A stretch of 39,781 nt of DNA. Origin: Chromatiales bacterium (lineage in GTDB: Bacteria; Pseudomonadota; Gammaproteobacteria; JAGRCI01). Of this stretch, positions 1-8,528 are shown piece after piece. The notes beneath the pieces are model-generated. The model was not told where the DNA came from and ran no database searches. It worked only from the letters and a program-made list of their open reading frames with translations. The stretch is from positions 1 through 39,781 of the forward strand of contig JAGRGI010000041.1 in NCBI GenBank assembly GCA_020445565.1, given 5' to 3'. The position numbers and the translations under genes are program-made. Each line of letters begins with the position of its first letter. Within the stretch, counting starts at the first letter, position 1.

Positions 1-52
1 CGCAACTATCTTGACGTAGGGGGGGGTCAAGGTGTACCACGTGTGTACACGC

Positions 53-1231
53 TCAATCTCTGCGCAATTTGTCCGACACGGCGATGGGAGTGGGATATCG
101 GAGGACGATCCAATAGGCCGAACCGATGAAGGTGATGATCGTGGTGAACTGTATCAGATAGCCGGCCTGCTCACCGATGACGTCGGACTCCACGGCCAGA
201 AAGGCAATCAACAACGAGAACTCGCTGGCCTGCCCCAGGCGTATACCGATCTCCCTGGGGACGTCGCCGGACTCGCCGACCCGTCGCAGCAGCAGGGAAA
301 AAACCACCGGCTTGAGCAATAACACCAACGTCGCCAGACAAAGACCGGCGAGCCATACCTGAGGCAGTGCGGTCAGATCGAAACTGGCCCCCAGGGACAC
401 GAAGAACATAACGAGGAAGAAATCCCGCAAGGGTTTGAGGCTTTCCGCAATGAACAAAGAAATCGGGCTGGTGGCAATCGCCACACCGGCGAAGAAGCTA
501 CCGATTTCATGGGATAAACCACCGTAAGCAGCCAATTCCGCCATCCCCAGACACCACCCGATGGATACCAGAAATATGTACTCCTGAATCTGGTCGAATC
601 GGCGAAACAAGGGTAACAGCACGAAGCGTTGCGCCAGATAGGCGGCCCCGCCCAGAATCGGCAAGGCCAGGATCAACTCCACCACCCTGCGAAGATCCAC
701 TCCCTCACTCCCCATGCCTTCGAGCAAGAGCAGAACCCCGATGGCAATCAGATCCTGAAGCAGCAGGATACTGATGATCACCCCGCCGGTATGGCGATGA
801 TGCAACACGCTGGTGGGCATCAGTTTCAGGCCCAGTATGGTGGAGGAAAACATCACCGCGGCCCCCACCACCAGCATTTCAGCCGGGCGATAGCCGAATA
901 CCCAGGCCACCGCCACGCCGAGCAACGCGGAAAGCAGCGCGCTGACGACGGTCACCACCGTCGCCTCGCGCAGCATCTCCACCAAGCGCTGCGGGTGGAG
1001 ATTCAAACCCAGAAGGAACAGCAGGAACATGATACCCACATGGGCAAACTGGTCGATGACATGGGGATGGCTTACCCAACCGGTCATCCACGGCCCAAGC
1101 AATACACCCAGGGCGATGTAGGCCACCGGCAGGGCTTGGCGTGCATACAGAGCCAAGGTAGCCAGCAGGGCAGCCCCGGTAAAAATCAGAAACGCGGTAT
1201 CGACAAACGTATTGACGGCCATGATGTCCAT
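53..1231 (-). CDS. Kef-type cation:proton antiporter (CPA2 family)
   Basis: Predicted inner-membrane monovalent cation/proton antiporter. The protein is almost entirely hydrophobic, with about twelve membrane segments. It carries family-like motifs: LLQDLIAIG in the middle, GLSHEIGSFFAG, MFFVSLGASFDL, and GQASEFSLLI near the end. No C-terminal TrkA-N nucleotide-binding domain follows the membrane part, so this is the short form of the family (about 392 residues) rather than a full KefB/KefC. The start is placed at the ATG at 1231; an upstream in-frame start at 1270 would add a charged 13-residue stretch that does not fit a membrane protein. The upstream Shine-Dalgarno is weak. No partner gene is adjacent. 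K+ or Na+ as the ion is inference. Confidence 0.85.
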   Translation of the reverse strand: MDIMAVNTFVDTAFLIFTGAALLATLALYARQALPVAYIALGVLLGPWMTGWVSHPHVIDQFAHVGIMFLLFLLGLNLHPQRLVEMLREATVVTVVSALLSALLGVAVAWVFGYRPAEMLVVGAAVMFSSTILGLKLMPTSVLHHRHTGGVIISILLLQDLIAIGVLLLLEGMGSEGVDLRRVVELILALPILGGAAYLAQRFVLLPLFRRFDQIQEYIFLVSIGWCLGMAELAAYGGLSHEIGSFFAGVAIATSPISLFIAESLKPLRDFFLVMFFVSLGASFDLTALPQVWLAGLCLATLVLLLKPVVFSLLLRRVGESGDVPREIGIRLGQASEFSLLIAFLAVESDVIGEQAGYLIQFTTIITFIGSAYWIVLRYPTPIAVSDKLRRD

Positions 1232-1358
1232 ATATAGACGCTCTTTGGTTCGACTGCTCAGGGGTCCCAAACCGGGTGAGTGGACAGAAAGTTCATCGTT
1301 GATTCGAGTGACGACCCTTTTTGCTCATTCGGTCACGGCATTGATATAAGGGCAAACC

Positions 1359-1781
1359 TCAATTGTCGGGAGTCCGGCCAACAGTGTTACCTAAAAACCA
1401 CTCGAAAATATTTCGGTACTGCTTTGCCTCAGTGTCCCAGTTAAGGTTGGCAAGTATTCTCATCCCCCGGGATACCGCTTCGCGAGCTGGTGTATGAGGG
1501 AAAAAATAGCGTTCGGTACGCGCAGCATTATCGTAAAAACAAATTTCAATACGGTCGCCTGAAATAGCTTCGAACTTGATACTCTTACTCGGATATGAGC
1601 CATCGCTTCTTCTTACGTAGATCCGATGTGGAAGGCCGGAGGTATCGACAGACAATGTTGAAGACAAACTCGAATTTGATATTCGTTCGCAGATCCCGGA
1701 GAGGGCTTTCCTATTTTCGCTCCCATCCGCAACGAGATTTATCGCGGCCACTGCCTCTTTCCACTGATTTCCGGTCGCCAT
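1359..1781 (-). CDS. Hypothetical protein, 140 residues
   Basis: I do not recognise this protein. It begins with an ATG and has ordinary soluble composition with no signal peptide or membrane segment. The middle part (about residues 50-95) has alternating hydrophobic residues that suggest beta strands, and the C-terminal third looks helical, with WF near the end. It lies in a visibly AT-richer patch beside a toxin-antitoxin pair, on the opposite strand to it, which suggests accessory DNA. It could be a spurious ORF, but its length and protein-like composition argue for a real gene. Confidence 0.5.
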   Translation of the reverse strand: MATGNQWKEAVAAINLVADGSENRKALSGICERISNSSLSSTLSVDTSGLPHRIYVRRSDGSYPSKSIKFEAISGDRIEICFYDNAARTERYFFPHTPAREAVSRGMRILANLNWDTEAKQYRNIFEWFLGNTVGRTPDN

Positions 1782-1933
1782 CTGAAATTATCCCCCAAGT
1801 TGTCTGCTTAATTGTCTAATGCCAAGGGAGACGGCGTCCAGCATTGAGCGAGTGATCGCGAAGCAATGACGAAACCATGCGTGGGCAGTCACGGACGGAG
1901 TACTGAGCATCCGAGTGATCCAAAGACGAACGC

Positions 1934-1978
1934 TTGACCGCCTTGTTACATGCATTATCATGCGCATTATGATGCGCA
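1934..1978 (+). promoter_or_regulatory. ccdAB promoter with overlapping operator-like repeats
   Basis: A sigma70-like promoter reads TTGACC (1934-1939), a 16-nt spacer, then TATCAT (1956-1961). Two tandem 12-mers, GCATTATCATGC (1952-1963) and GCATTATGATGC (1964-1975), overlap the -10 element. Each has GCAT...ATGC dyad ends. Toxin-antitoxin operons are typically repressed by the antitoxin or TA complex bound over the promoter, so these repeats are the likely CcdA/CcdAB operator. Binding is inference. Confidence 0.6.
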
Positions 1979-2008
1979 CCAAAGTTTCGCCGCCCGCCGG
2001 AGGCAAAT

Positions 2009-2254
2009 ATGCACCACCTGTACGATGAGAACGCCCCAAAAAAACCAACTAACCTAAGCATAAACAGCGACTTACTAGCGAAAAGCCGTGCCCTGAAAAT
2101 TAACCTCTCAGCAACACTTGAGCGGGCTCTCGAAAGCCAGTTGGCACAAGCAGAGGCGGAAAAATGGGCCGAAGAGAATAAAGCGGCCATTAGAGCGTAT
2201 AACGAGTTCGTCGATGAGAACGGGTGTTTTGGCGATGAGTTTCGGGAGTTTTGA
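2009..2254 (+). CDS. ccdA: CcdA-family antitoxin
   Basis: Type II antitoxin of 81 residues. The N-terminal part (about residues 12-45) fits a ribbon-helix-helix DNA-binding fold. The C-terminal part (EKWAEEN..., then FVDENGCFGDEFREF) closely follows the toxin-wrapping tail of F-plasmid CcdA (FIEMNGSFADENRDW). A GGAGG ribosome site at 1999-2003 lies 5 nt before the ATG. The stop codon shares one base with the ccdB start (TGATG), the usual coupling in this family. It should neutralise CcdB and, with it, repress its own promoter through the repeats just upstream. The location in a chromosomal AT-richer patch suggests horizontal acquisition. Confidence 0.9.
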   Translation: MHHLYDENAPKKPTNLSINSDLLAKSRALKINLSATLERALESQLAQAEAEKWAEENKAAIRAYNEFVDENGCFGDEFREF

Positions 2255-2571
2255 TGGCTCAGTTCGATGTATTCAGAAACGCGAGCGCGGCTACTCGCAA
2301 ACATTTCCCATACCTCGTAGATATTCAAAGCTCATACCTAGAAGAGCTTGCTACACGGATAGTGATTCCGCTCGGCAACGCCTCGCTGTTTGGAGACACC
2401 AGCATGAAAGGGCTAACCCCAGAGATTACTTTTCAGGGCGAGCACCTTTTGCTGCTTACCCCTCAAATCTCTGCCATTCCCAAAAAACAACTGCAAGAGC
2501 CAATAGGTTCACTCTCTCACATGCGCGATGATTTGCTGAGCGCGCTGGATTTTGCCATTTTCGGTGTCTAA
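2254..2571 (+). CDS. ccdB: CcdB-family toxin (gyrase poison)
   Basis: Type II toxin of 105 residues. CcdB poisons DNA gyrase by trapping its cleaved complex. The sequence matches the family in order: an FDVFRN start, YLVDIQS, IVIPLGNASLF, the central LTPQISAIP, then GSLSHMRDDLLSALDF and the C-terminal FGV. In F-plasmid CcdB the last residues are WGI and are needed for gyrase poisoning; here the tryptophan is replaced by phenylalanine and the glycine is kept. Whether it still acts on gyrase cannot be told from sequence. Start is the ATG at 2254, overlapping the ccdA stop by one base; a TTG one codon upstream is also possible. Confidence 0.9.
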   Translation: MAQFDVFRNASAATRKHFPYLVDIQSSYLEELATRIVIPLGNASLFGDTSMKGLTPEITFQGEHLLLLTPQISAIPKKQLQEPIGSLSHMRDDLLSALDFAIFGV

Positions 2572-2610
2572 CTTTCGGGCCGGATGAGCCCTTTATTCGT
2601 GCTATTGTGT

Positions 2611-3327
2611 TCATCTCACTGGGAATTCAAGGTCGCAACTTGCGAACATGTCCGTTCCGTGGGGTTTGGCTCTGGTGCTCCTGGCAAACATGGAAGCGAG
2701 GCTTGACTCTGCGAAATGCGCAAGCCTCACCAAACGCGAGTAGGCAAAAGAGAGGTCCGCCGTATGGGTGCCTGCCTTGAGCAAGATGTTTGCTGCAGCC
2801 CCATATACGTCCAGTTGCTCCTTTGGGATATTCAGCTGAAACTTGACCGATGCCGGCAAGAAGCCTGGTCTGATAAATGCCGACTTCATGATGGGTGGTT
2901 CAAGGCTGTACACCGTAACCCAACTGAGTTCTCCCAACGCAGACGCGTTCAACGAAACAATTTGGTCCGCTTTCTGTGCCAAATGATCGGATACGTTTCG
3001 AATTTTACGAATAGCCTGGAGATCACTGTCAAGGCTAGTGGAATTGAACGGCTCAGGAATTCCTTCGGCGCCCGGCTGGAGTTCCCATAGAACTCGCAGC
3101 CGGTCGACAGAATCAACGAAAGCCCATGCATCCAAATAATATGGCGCAAAGCTCTGCGGTAATGTTGATTTCGATTGTGCTTCTAAGAGCGTGGACAATC
3201 CTGTGGCAAGGCGAGAGAAAGCAAGTGCCGCGATTTCGAAGGCGTGCCGGAGTCCATCCAGGAAAAACGCTTGGCGAGGATGCGTATTGCTTGGAATGTT
3301 CTTAAACGGAGAGTCGGGCTTCAGCAT
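2611..3327 (-). CDS. Hypothetical protein with HEPN-like RNxxxH motif
   Basis: Unassigned 238-residue soluble protein, largely helical by composition. Residues about 68-80 (AWAFVDSVDRLRV) are followed by R110-N111-V-S-D-H115, which fits the R-polar-x3-H motif of HEPN ribonuclease domains. The second half (about residues 130-200) looks more beta-rich. It sits convergent to ccdB with about 40 bp between them, in the same AT-richer patch. HEPN proteins are often toxins or anti-phage RNases, but a motif of this length can occur by chance, and no MNT-type antitoxin partner is visible next to it. Starts with ATG at 3327. The gene is likely real; the function is a hypothesis. Confidence 0.6.
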   Translation of the reverse strand: MLKPDSPFKNIPSNTHPRQAFFLDGLRHAFEIAALAFSRLATGLSTLLEAQSKSTLPQSFAPYYLDAWAFVDSVDRLRVLWELQPGAEGIPEPFNSTSLDSDLQAIRKIRNVSDHLAQKADQIVSLNASALGELSWVTVYSLEPPIMKSAFIRPGFLPASVKFQLNIPKEQLDVYGAAANILLKAGTHTADLSFAYSRLVRLAHFAESSLASMFARSTRAKPHGTDMFASCDLEFPVR

Positions 3328-3493
3328 TCGAGTGCAGGCTTTCTTGCGTTAAACTTAAACGGATTGCGAAGCTCCGCATTTAGACACGGCAAACGCCCGC
3401 ACACCACGCATTAGCATATCTTTATACATCATCTCGCCCCGAACTTTCGCGGACAATTCCCAGTATCCCCGACCAGCCCTCGCCAACTCCCAA

Positions 3494-6400
3494 CTAACGT
3501 TTCCCCCCCACCCCCGGCACCAATATGAACCGACTCCGATCCACATCCTTTGCCTCGCCGCAGTTCTCGGCGATGAGGTCCGAAAGATCGAGGAAATCGC
3601 TGGCGGGGAGTACGGTGGAGGCGGATACGTCCACGTCGGGGGAGTCGATTTCCACCAGGCCGTCGATGCCCAGAGCGGAGCTGGCTTCTATGACGGTTAG
3701 CGGGCCTTGCAGAACGGTATCGGTGCTGATACTGAGATTGCCACCGGCACCTTCGAAGGCGTTGGCCTGAATGCGCGCGATCCCCAGCAGGGTGACGGCG
3801 ACGGGTTTGGCGATGGTGATGTTGCCGGCGCCCTCGGCGCCGGCGACGACGCTGGTGAGGATGCGGCTGTCCCGAAGCGTGAGCAGTTCGTCGCCGTTGA
3901 TGACGATGTTGCCGCCGCGCCCGCCGGCGGAAGCGGTGCTGATTTCGGCTCCATTGTTCATCCAGATCTGGTCGGCGACGATGCGGATGTTGCCGGCCGA
4001 CAGGCTTTGCGGGCTCAGGGCATTGGCGATGATGCCGACGCCGAAGTCATCCGGGTCGATACCGGCCAGCCGGATCTCACGGGCCTGTACGTCGATGTCG
4101 CCGCCCGGCCCTCGGCCGAGGGTGGCACTGTTGATGGCGGAATCGCCCAACACCGCGATCATGTCGGCGCGAATTCGGATGCTGCCCGCCCCCTGTGAGT
4201 CTGCCCCTCCGGCGGTGGAAAATATGCCTGCCTCGAAGCTGTCCGGTCCACGGCCGGCAATGCTCAGACTGTCGGCGTCAATGGTGATATTGCCGCCCAA
4301 GCCTGCCCCCAACGCGGCGGTGGCAATAACCGAAACGCCACTGTCTTCAGAACTGCCCTGCACACTGACGCTGCCGGCGACGATGCTTAAATCGCCACCG
4401 CGGCCGGACCCCAGCGTGGTGGCATTCATCTGTGCGGCGGAACGCAAGTCGATTCGATCCGCTACCACCGACATCTGTCCACCCGGCGCGTCGCTAAGGG
4501 TGAGCGTGGAGAAGACCGCCCCGCCCGCCAGTTCGATGGAACCAGCTCGCACTGTCAGGTCCCCGGCCGCACCGCTCACCGGGGTGGCCGCACTGCTCTC
4601 CAAACCCGTGATGATGCCCAAGCCTTGTCCGTCCGCCACTATGCTCTCGGCGGTGACGCTGAGATTGCCGGCCTGGCCGGGGCCGAAGCTGGCGGCGGTG
4701 ACACGTCCGCCAGGATCCAGAACCAATCTACCGACCTGCAAGTCGATGTTGCCTGCCTGTCCGTTGGCGCCTTCGGTCTGAGCAAGCAAGCCGCTGGGTT
4801 GCGGTCCGCCGTTGGCAGACAAAAAGATCTCGTCGGCCAGGACAGTCAGGTCGCCGCCCCGCCCAGAGGCAAAGGTGGCGGCGCTGATCTCGGCGCCGTT
4901 GAGCAGTTCTATGCGCCCGGCCTCAACCCGCAGTTGCCCAGCGCTGCCATTGCCGCCCCTGGTCTGGGCCGCCAGACCGGTGAAGCTCGATTGCTCATTG
5001 ACCGGTCCCTGGGCGTAGATGCTGTCGGCAGTCACCGTGAGATCGCCGCCGCGAGCGTCAGTGAAACTGGTGGTACTGACTTGCCCGCGGTTGCGGATAT
5101 CCAGGTTCTGCACCTGTAGCAGTATGTCGCCGGCCCGTCCCGCCCCCGTGGTCTCGGAGCGGATTCCGGTAAACGCCAAAGGCGTGCTGCCTTCGATGGT
5201 GAGAGTGGTCGCATCGATAGCGATTCGACCGCCGTCGCCATCGCCCTGCGTGGAGGCTTGAATCTCGGAGGTGCCAAAGATCTCAACGGTGTTGGCGACG
5301 ATGTCGATCCTCGCGCCGTGCCCCTCAGCCCCCGGCAGGACATTGCCGGTCACCCGAGAGGGGAAATTCTGCCCGCGGTTGTCCAGACGCAAGGTTCCGG
5401 CCTGAATGCTCATGGTTCCGGCGTCACCGGAACCGCCGGTGACGGCACTGATCAGTCCGCCGCCGCTGACCTCGATGTTATCGGCGATGATCTGTATATC
5501 ACCGCCGTCGCCCTGCGCACCGGTAAACACGCTGGCATCGACGAAGGGACCGACCTCTTCCCCATTGCCTATCAATCGCAGATTGCCGGCTTGAATACGC
5601 AGGGTACCGCCGCGACCGGTGCCGAAGCTGCTGGCGATGATGCCGGTATTGGCGTAAAGATCGACATCATCCGCCTGCAAGTCCAGATTGCCGCCATCGC
5701 CACCCGACTGGGTGGCCACGGCGATCACCGCGCCGCTATCGCCGGGCTCTCCGCTACCCAGGCGCACCCGGTTGACGTCGATGGTAATGTCTCCCCCCCT
5801 GCCCTGGCCGCTAGCCGTGCTCTCGATGCTGGAGCCCCCATCCATGTAGAGTTCGTCAGCGACGATCTGTACGTCCCCGGCCACACCCCGGCTGTCCACA
5901 CCGCTGTTGCCGCTGATGGTAACCCCGTTGCGCAGACTGATCTGATCGGCGCGAATGTCGATGCGACCGCCATCGGCATTGCCGAGGGCCAGGGTTCCGA
6001 CGGTGGAATTGTCCACCTGCAAGCGGCCGGCGCGAATCGTTACCGCACCACCGGCCTGGTCGGCGAGCGAGAAGCTGCCGATCAGGGCATTGCTCACGGA
6101 CAGATCCCGCGCAGACACCAGGATTTCGCCGCCGGTGCTGCCGCCCACATCCAAGGTCGAGGTATCGATCACCATGCTGCCGGCCGGGGTTCGGCTCAAA
6201 CCCTCGGCCGCTGCCAGCGGGACTTCCGTGCCGGCATCGGCTCCCATCAGGCGCAAGCGCCCATCGCGAGCGATCAGTCCGGCGGCCACCTCTATGCGGC
6301 CGCCCACCACCAGCAATTCCTCGCCGAACGGCACCGCCAAGCCGGGGACACCGAAAAAGTCGTCGTTGTCCAAGGTCGCGCTGGACAGATTGACGGTGCC

Positions 6401-6898
6401 TGCTTCACCGCCCAGAAAACCGAAGGCCCTGGGTGCGGCCGTGCTAAAGGTGGAGGTTGCGCCCTCACCCGCCGTAAAGCGGACGCCATCGTCAAAACTC
6501 AGATAGTCGGCGCTGGAAACATAGAGCGAACCGTCCAGGTTCAGACGCGATTCCCGGCCGAAACGAAGACCCGCCGGGTTGATCAGGAACAGGTCTGCGC
6601 CGGCGATGTCATTCTGCAACAAACCATCGATGGTACTGGCCTGACCGCTGTTGATTCGGGCGATGATGCGCTCGACACTTTGCGGGCCGCTGAAAGTGAC
6701 GCTCTCACTGACACCGACGTCGAAACGGCCAAAACTGTGGAACAGATTGGGGCCGGCCTGACGCCCCAGTTCGGCGGTAACATTGAAATCGGGGCCGGAC
6801 AAGGCCCCAGCCGGCCCCAGGGTGCCGTCCAGAACGACGTCGGCACGTACCGGATCGCAAACCAGCAATGCCACCAACAGAATCGGTCTCGCCCGCAT
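3494..6898 (-). CDS. Filamentous haemagglutinin-type secreted protein (TpsA-like), paralogue 1
   Basis: Predicted large secreted or surface beta-helix protein of about 1134 residues. A signal peptide (ending near PVRA-DV) is followed by the TPS/haemagglutination-activity domain, with markers GPNLFHSFGRFDV and NPAGLRFG. The rest is a long array of at least 27 units carrying [AG]G-x-hydrophobic-x-hydrophobic-x-A at roughly 30-residue spacing, as in right-handed beta-helices. The C terminus has LIAENC...SRFI...GVGG, resembling the short conserved tail of many such proteins in cyanobacteria and proteobacteria. That cysteine is the only one in the mature chain. The start at 6898 has GGAG about 8 nt upstream; a start at 7084 would add 62 residues before the signal peptide. 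No TpsB transporter gene is in the window. It is divergent from the TolC-like gene. Adhesion is inferred from the family. Confidence 0.85.
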   Translation of the reverse strand: MRARPILLVALLVCDPVRADVVLDGTLGPAGALSGPDFNVTAELGRQAGPNLFHSFGRFDVGVSESVTFSGPQSVERIIARINSGQASTIDGLLQNDIAGADLFLINPAGLRFGRESRLNLDGSLYVSSADYLSFDDGVRFTAGEGATSTFSTAAPRAFGFLGGEAGTVNLSSATLDNDDFFGVPGLAVPFGEELLVVGGRIEVAAGLIARDGRLRLMGADAGTEVPLAAAEGLSRTPAGSMVIDTSTLDVGGSTGGEILVSARDLSVSNALIGSFSLADQAGGAVTIRAGRLQVDNSTVGTLALGNADGGRIDIRADQISLRNGVTISGNSGVDSRGVAGDVQIVADELYMDGGSSIESTASGQGRGGDITIDVNRVRLGSGEPGDSGAVIAVATQSGGDGGNLDLQADDVDLYANTGIIASSFGTGRGGTLRIQAGNLRLIGNGEEVGPFVDASVFTGAQGDGGDIQIIADNIEVSGGGLISAVTGGSGDAGTMSIQAGTLRLDNRGQNFPSRVTGNVLPGAEGHGARIDIVANTVEIFGTSEIQASTQGDGDGGRIAIDATTLTIEGSTPLAFTGIRSETTGAGRAGDILLQVQNLDIRNRGQVSTTSFTDARGGDLTVTADSIYAQGPVNEQSSFTGLAAQTRGGNGSAGQLRVEAGRIELLNGAEISAATFASGRGGDLTVLADEIFLSANGGPQPSGLLAQTEGANGQAGNIDLQVGRLVLDPGGRVTAASFGPGQAGNLSVTAESIVADGQGLGIITGLESSAATPVSGAAGDLTVRAGSIELAGGAVFSTLTLSDAPGGQMSVVADRIDLRSAAQMNATTLGSGRGGDLSIVAGSVSVQGSSEDSGVSVIATAALGAGLGGNITIDADSLSIAGRGPDSFEAGIFSTAGGADSQGAGSIRIRADMIAVLGDSAINSATLGRGPGGDIDVQAREIRLAGIDPDDFGVGIIANALSPQSLSAGNIRIVADQIWMNNGAEISTASAGGRGGNIVINGDELLTLRDSRILTSVVAGAEGAGNITIAKPVAVTLLGIARIQANAFEGAGGNLSISTDTVLQGPLTVIEASSALGIDGLVEIDSPDVDVSASTVLPASDFLDLSDLIAENCGEAKDVDRSRFILVPGVGGKR

Positions 6899-7146
6899 CG
6901 GTATTCTCCGCAGCCACCTGTCACTTGAGCGTTCTGCCGCCGCCCTGCCACCACCCGGGCAGTTCAGTGCGACGTTCAACTTCGTGCCGAACCCCTGCAC
7001 ACTCACAACTACTATAACCGCAAACCGGACCGCTACCGGCCGCAGCGCGAAAACCAGGGCATCGACAATGAGACGGGCCGGCATCTAACCTATAATCCCC
7101 AGAAACCAATTAGCGCTCCCGCATACAACCAAGGATTCCCCACCGC

Positions 7147-8499
7147 ATGTATCGCTCACCCGTGATCGAATTCGCTGGCGTAGTGCTGTCGATCCTTGCC
7201 TTCGCCATGCCCGAGCCGGCACGCGCCGAGGCCCTGGAAGCCGTCATCGCGCAGACCCTGGCAACCAGTCCTGACGTTCGCCAGGTGGCCGCCAACCGTC
7301 GCGCCACCGACCAACAGCTGCAACAGTCCTACGCCGGCTACCTGCCTCGCGTGGATTTCAACGGCGTCTACGGCTTTGAGAACAGCGACAACCCCACCAC
7401 CCGCGGCCTGGGAGAAGGCGACGTTTCCATGACAAGGCGCGAGCTGGGCCTGACCGCCCGGCAGATGGTGTATGACGGCAATGCGGTATCCAGTGACGTC
7501 GAGTTCCAACGCTCGCGGGTACGCTCCGCGGCCCACCGCGTCGGCGAGACTTCCGAATCCACTGCGTTGCGCACGGTGGAGGTTTACCTGGAAGTACTTC
7601 GCCGGCAAGAGATCGTCGCCCTCGCCGAGGAGAGCGTCACCCTGCATCGCACCATACTCGAGCAGATCCGCGCTCGCGCCAAGGGGGGGGCCGGCAATAC
7701 CGCCGACGTAACCCAGGCGGAGGCCCGGCTGGCGTTGGCACAATCATCCCTGGTGGGAGCCAAAGGCAATCTCTTCACCGCAAGAAACAGCTACCAACGC
7801 GTGGTAGGCGAGACACCCAGCGAGCTGGTTGAGCCCTCCCCACCGCAGGCAGGTCTGCCCGCGAATCTCGACGAGGCGTTGCAGCGGGCACGGGACAGGC
7901 ACCCGACTCTGATGGCCGCCATGGCCGAACTGGAGGCCGCCCAGGCCCAGCGAGGCGGCTCAAGGGCTGCCTTTTTGCCGCGCTTCGACTTGGAGCTGGG
8001 CACCACCAACAATCACAATCTGGACGGTGTCAGCGGCACCAATCGGGACCTCACCGCCCTCCTTCGCATGCGTTACAACCTCTTCCGTGGCGGTGCCGAC
8101 CAGGCTCGCCAGCGTGAAACCGCCGAGCGGGTGACGGCCGCCCAGCAGGGCCTGGACCGCGCCTTGCGCCAGATAAACGAAGGTGTTCGCGTGGCCTGGG
8201 ACGGGCTGGAAACGGCCCGCCAGCGGCTGGAGTTCCTCACCGCCCACCGCGACGCCAGCGAACGGGTATTGAACGCCTACCGCAAGCAGTTCGGTATCGG
8301 CCAGCGCACGCTGCTGGATGTGCTGGATTCCGAGAACGAGTTGTTCAATGCGCGCACCGCCAGGGTCAGCGGCCGTTATGCCGTCAGCCTCGGCGTGTAT
8401 CGCCTGATCGGCAGCACCGGCGAATTACTGCCCACCCTCAAACTGGCCCCGCCCGCAGACTCCGCGCCGCAAGCGGGCGACCTGCAACTGCCCTGGTAA
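7147..8499 (+). CDS. TolC-family outer membrane channel protein
   Basis: Outer-membrane channel component of a type I secretion or efflux system, 450 residues, the usual TolC length. A signal peptide ends near PARA-EA. Two repeated halves follow, each with long amphipathic helices (around residues 95-210 and 290-420) and strand segments such as SYAGYLPRVDFNG and SRAAFLPRFDLELG. The stretch YRKQFGIGQRTLLDVLDSENELFNAR is a strong TolC/AggA/LapE-type signature. The gene is first in a plus-strand run whose next members handle lipid-linked sugars, with 29 nt to the next gene. A TATAAT at 7091-7096 could be its -10 element, but no good -35 is seen. No inner-membrane ABC partner is adjacent. It may serve the RND pump at 23.9-28.5 kb, which lacks its own channel; that is inference. 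Confidence 0.9.
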   Translation: MYRSPVIEFAGVVLSILAFAMPEPARAEALEAVIAQTLATSPDVRQVAANRRATDQQLQQSYAGYLPRVDFNGVYGFENSDNPTTRGLGEGDVSMTRRELGLTARQMVYDGNAVSSDVEFQRSRVRSAAHRVGETSESTALRTVEVYLEVLRRQEIVALAEESVTLHRTILEQIRARAKGGAGNTADVTQAEARLALAQSSLVGAKGNLFTARNSYQRVVGETPSELVEPSPPQAGLPANLDEALQRARDRHPTLMAAMAELEAAQAQRGGSRAAFLPRFDLELGTTNNHNLDGVSGTNRDLTALLRMRYNLFRGGADQARQRETAERVTAAQQGLDRALRQINEGVRVAWDGLETARQRLEFLTAHRDASERVLNAYRKQFGIGQRTLLDVLDSENELFNARTARVSGRYAVSLGVYRLIGSTGELLPTLKLAPPADSAPQAGDLQLPW

Positions 8500-8528
8500 C
8501 ACCCCTTCAGCAAACCCCAGCGCGAGCC

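Noticed and set aside
10..31. CTTGAC...GTCAAG inverted repeat after the antiporter gene
   Set aside because: Six-base stem around a G-rich loop with no T run; not a convincing terminator and too close to the window edge.
3494..6898. Regularly spaced repeats that might be mistaken for CRISPR
   Set aside because: The repeats are protein-level beta-helix units in an open frame; no identical short repeats with unique spacers occur.
5258..6928. Long plus-strand ORF (556 residues) antisense to the first haemagglutinin gene
   Set aside because: It lies opposite a strongly supported repeat protein; the long frame results from repeated high-GC codons and has no domain or ribosome site.
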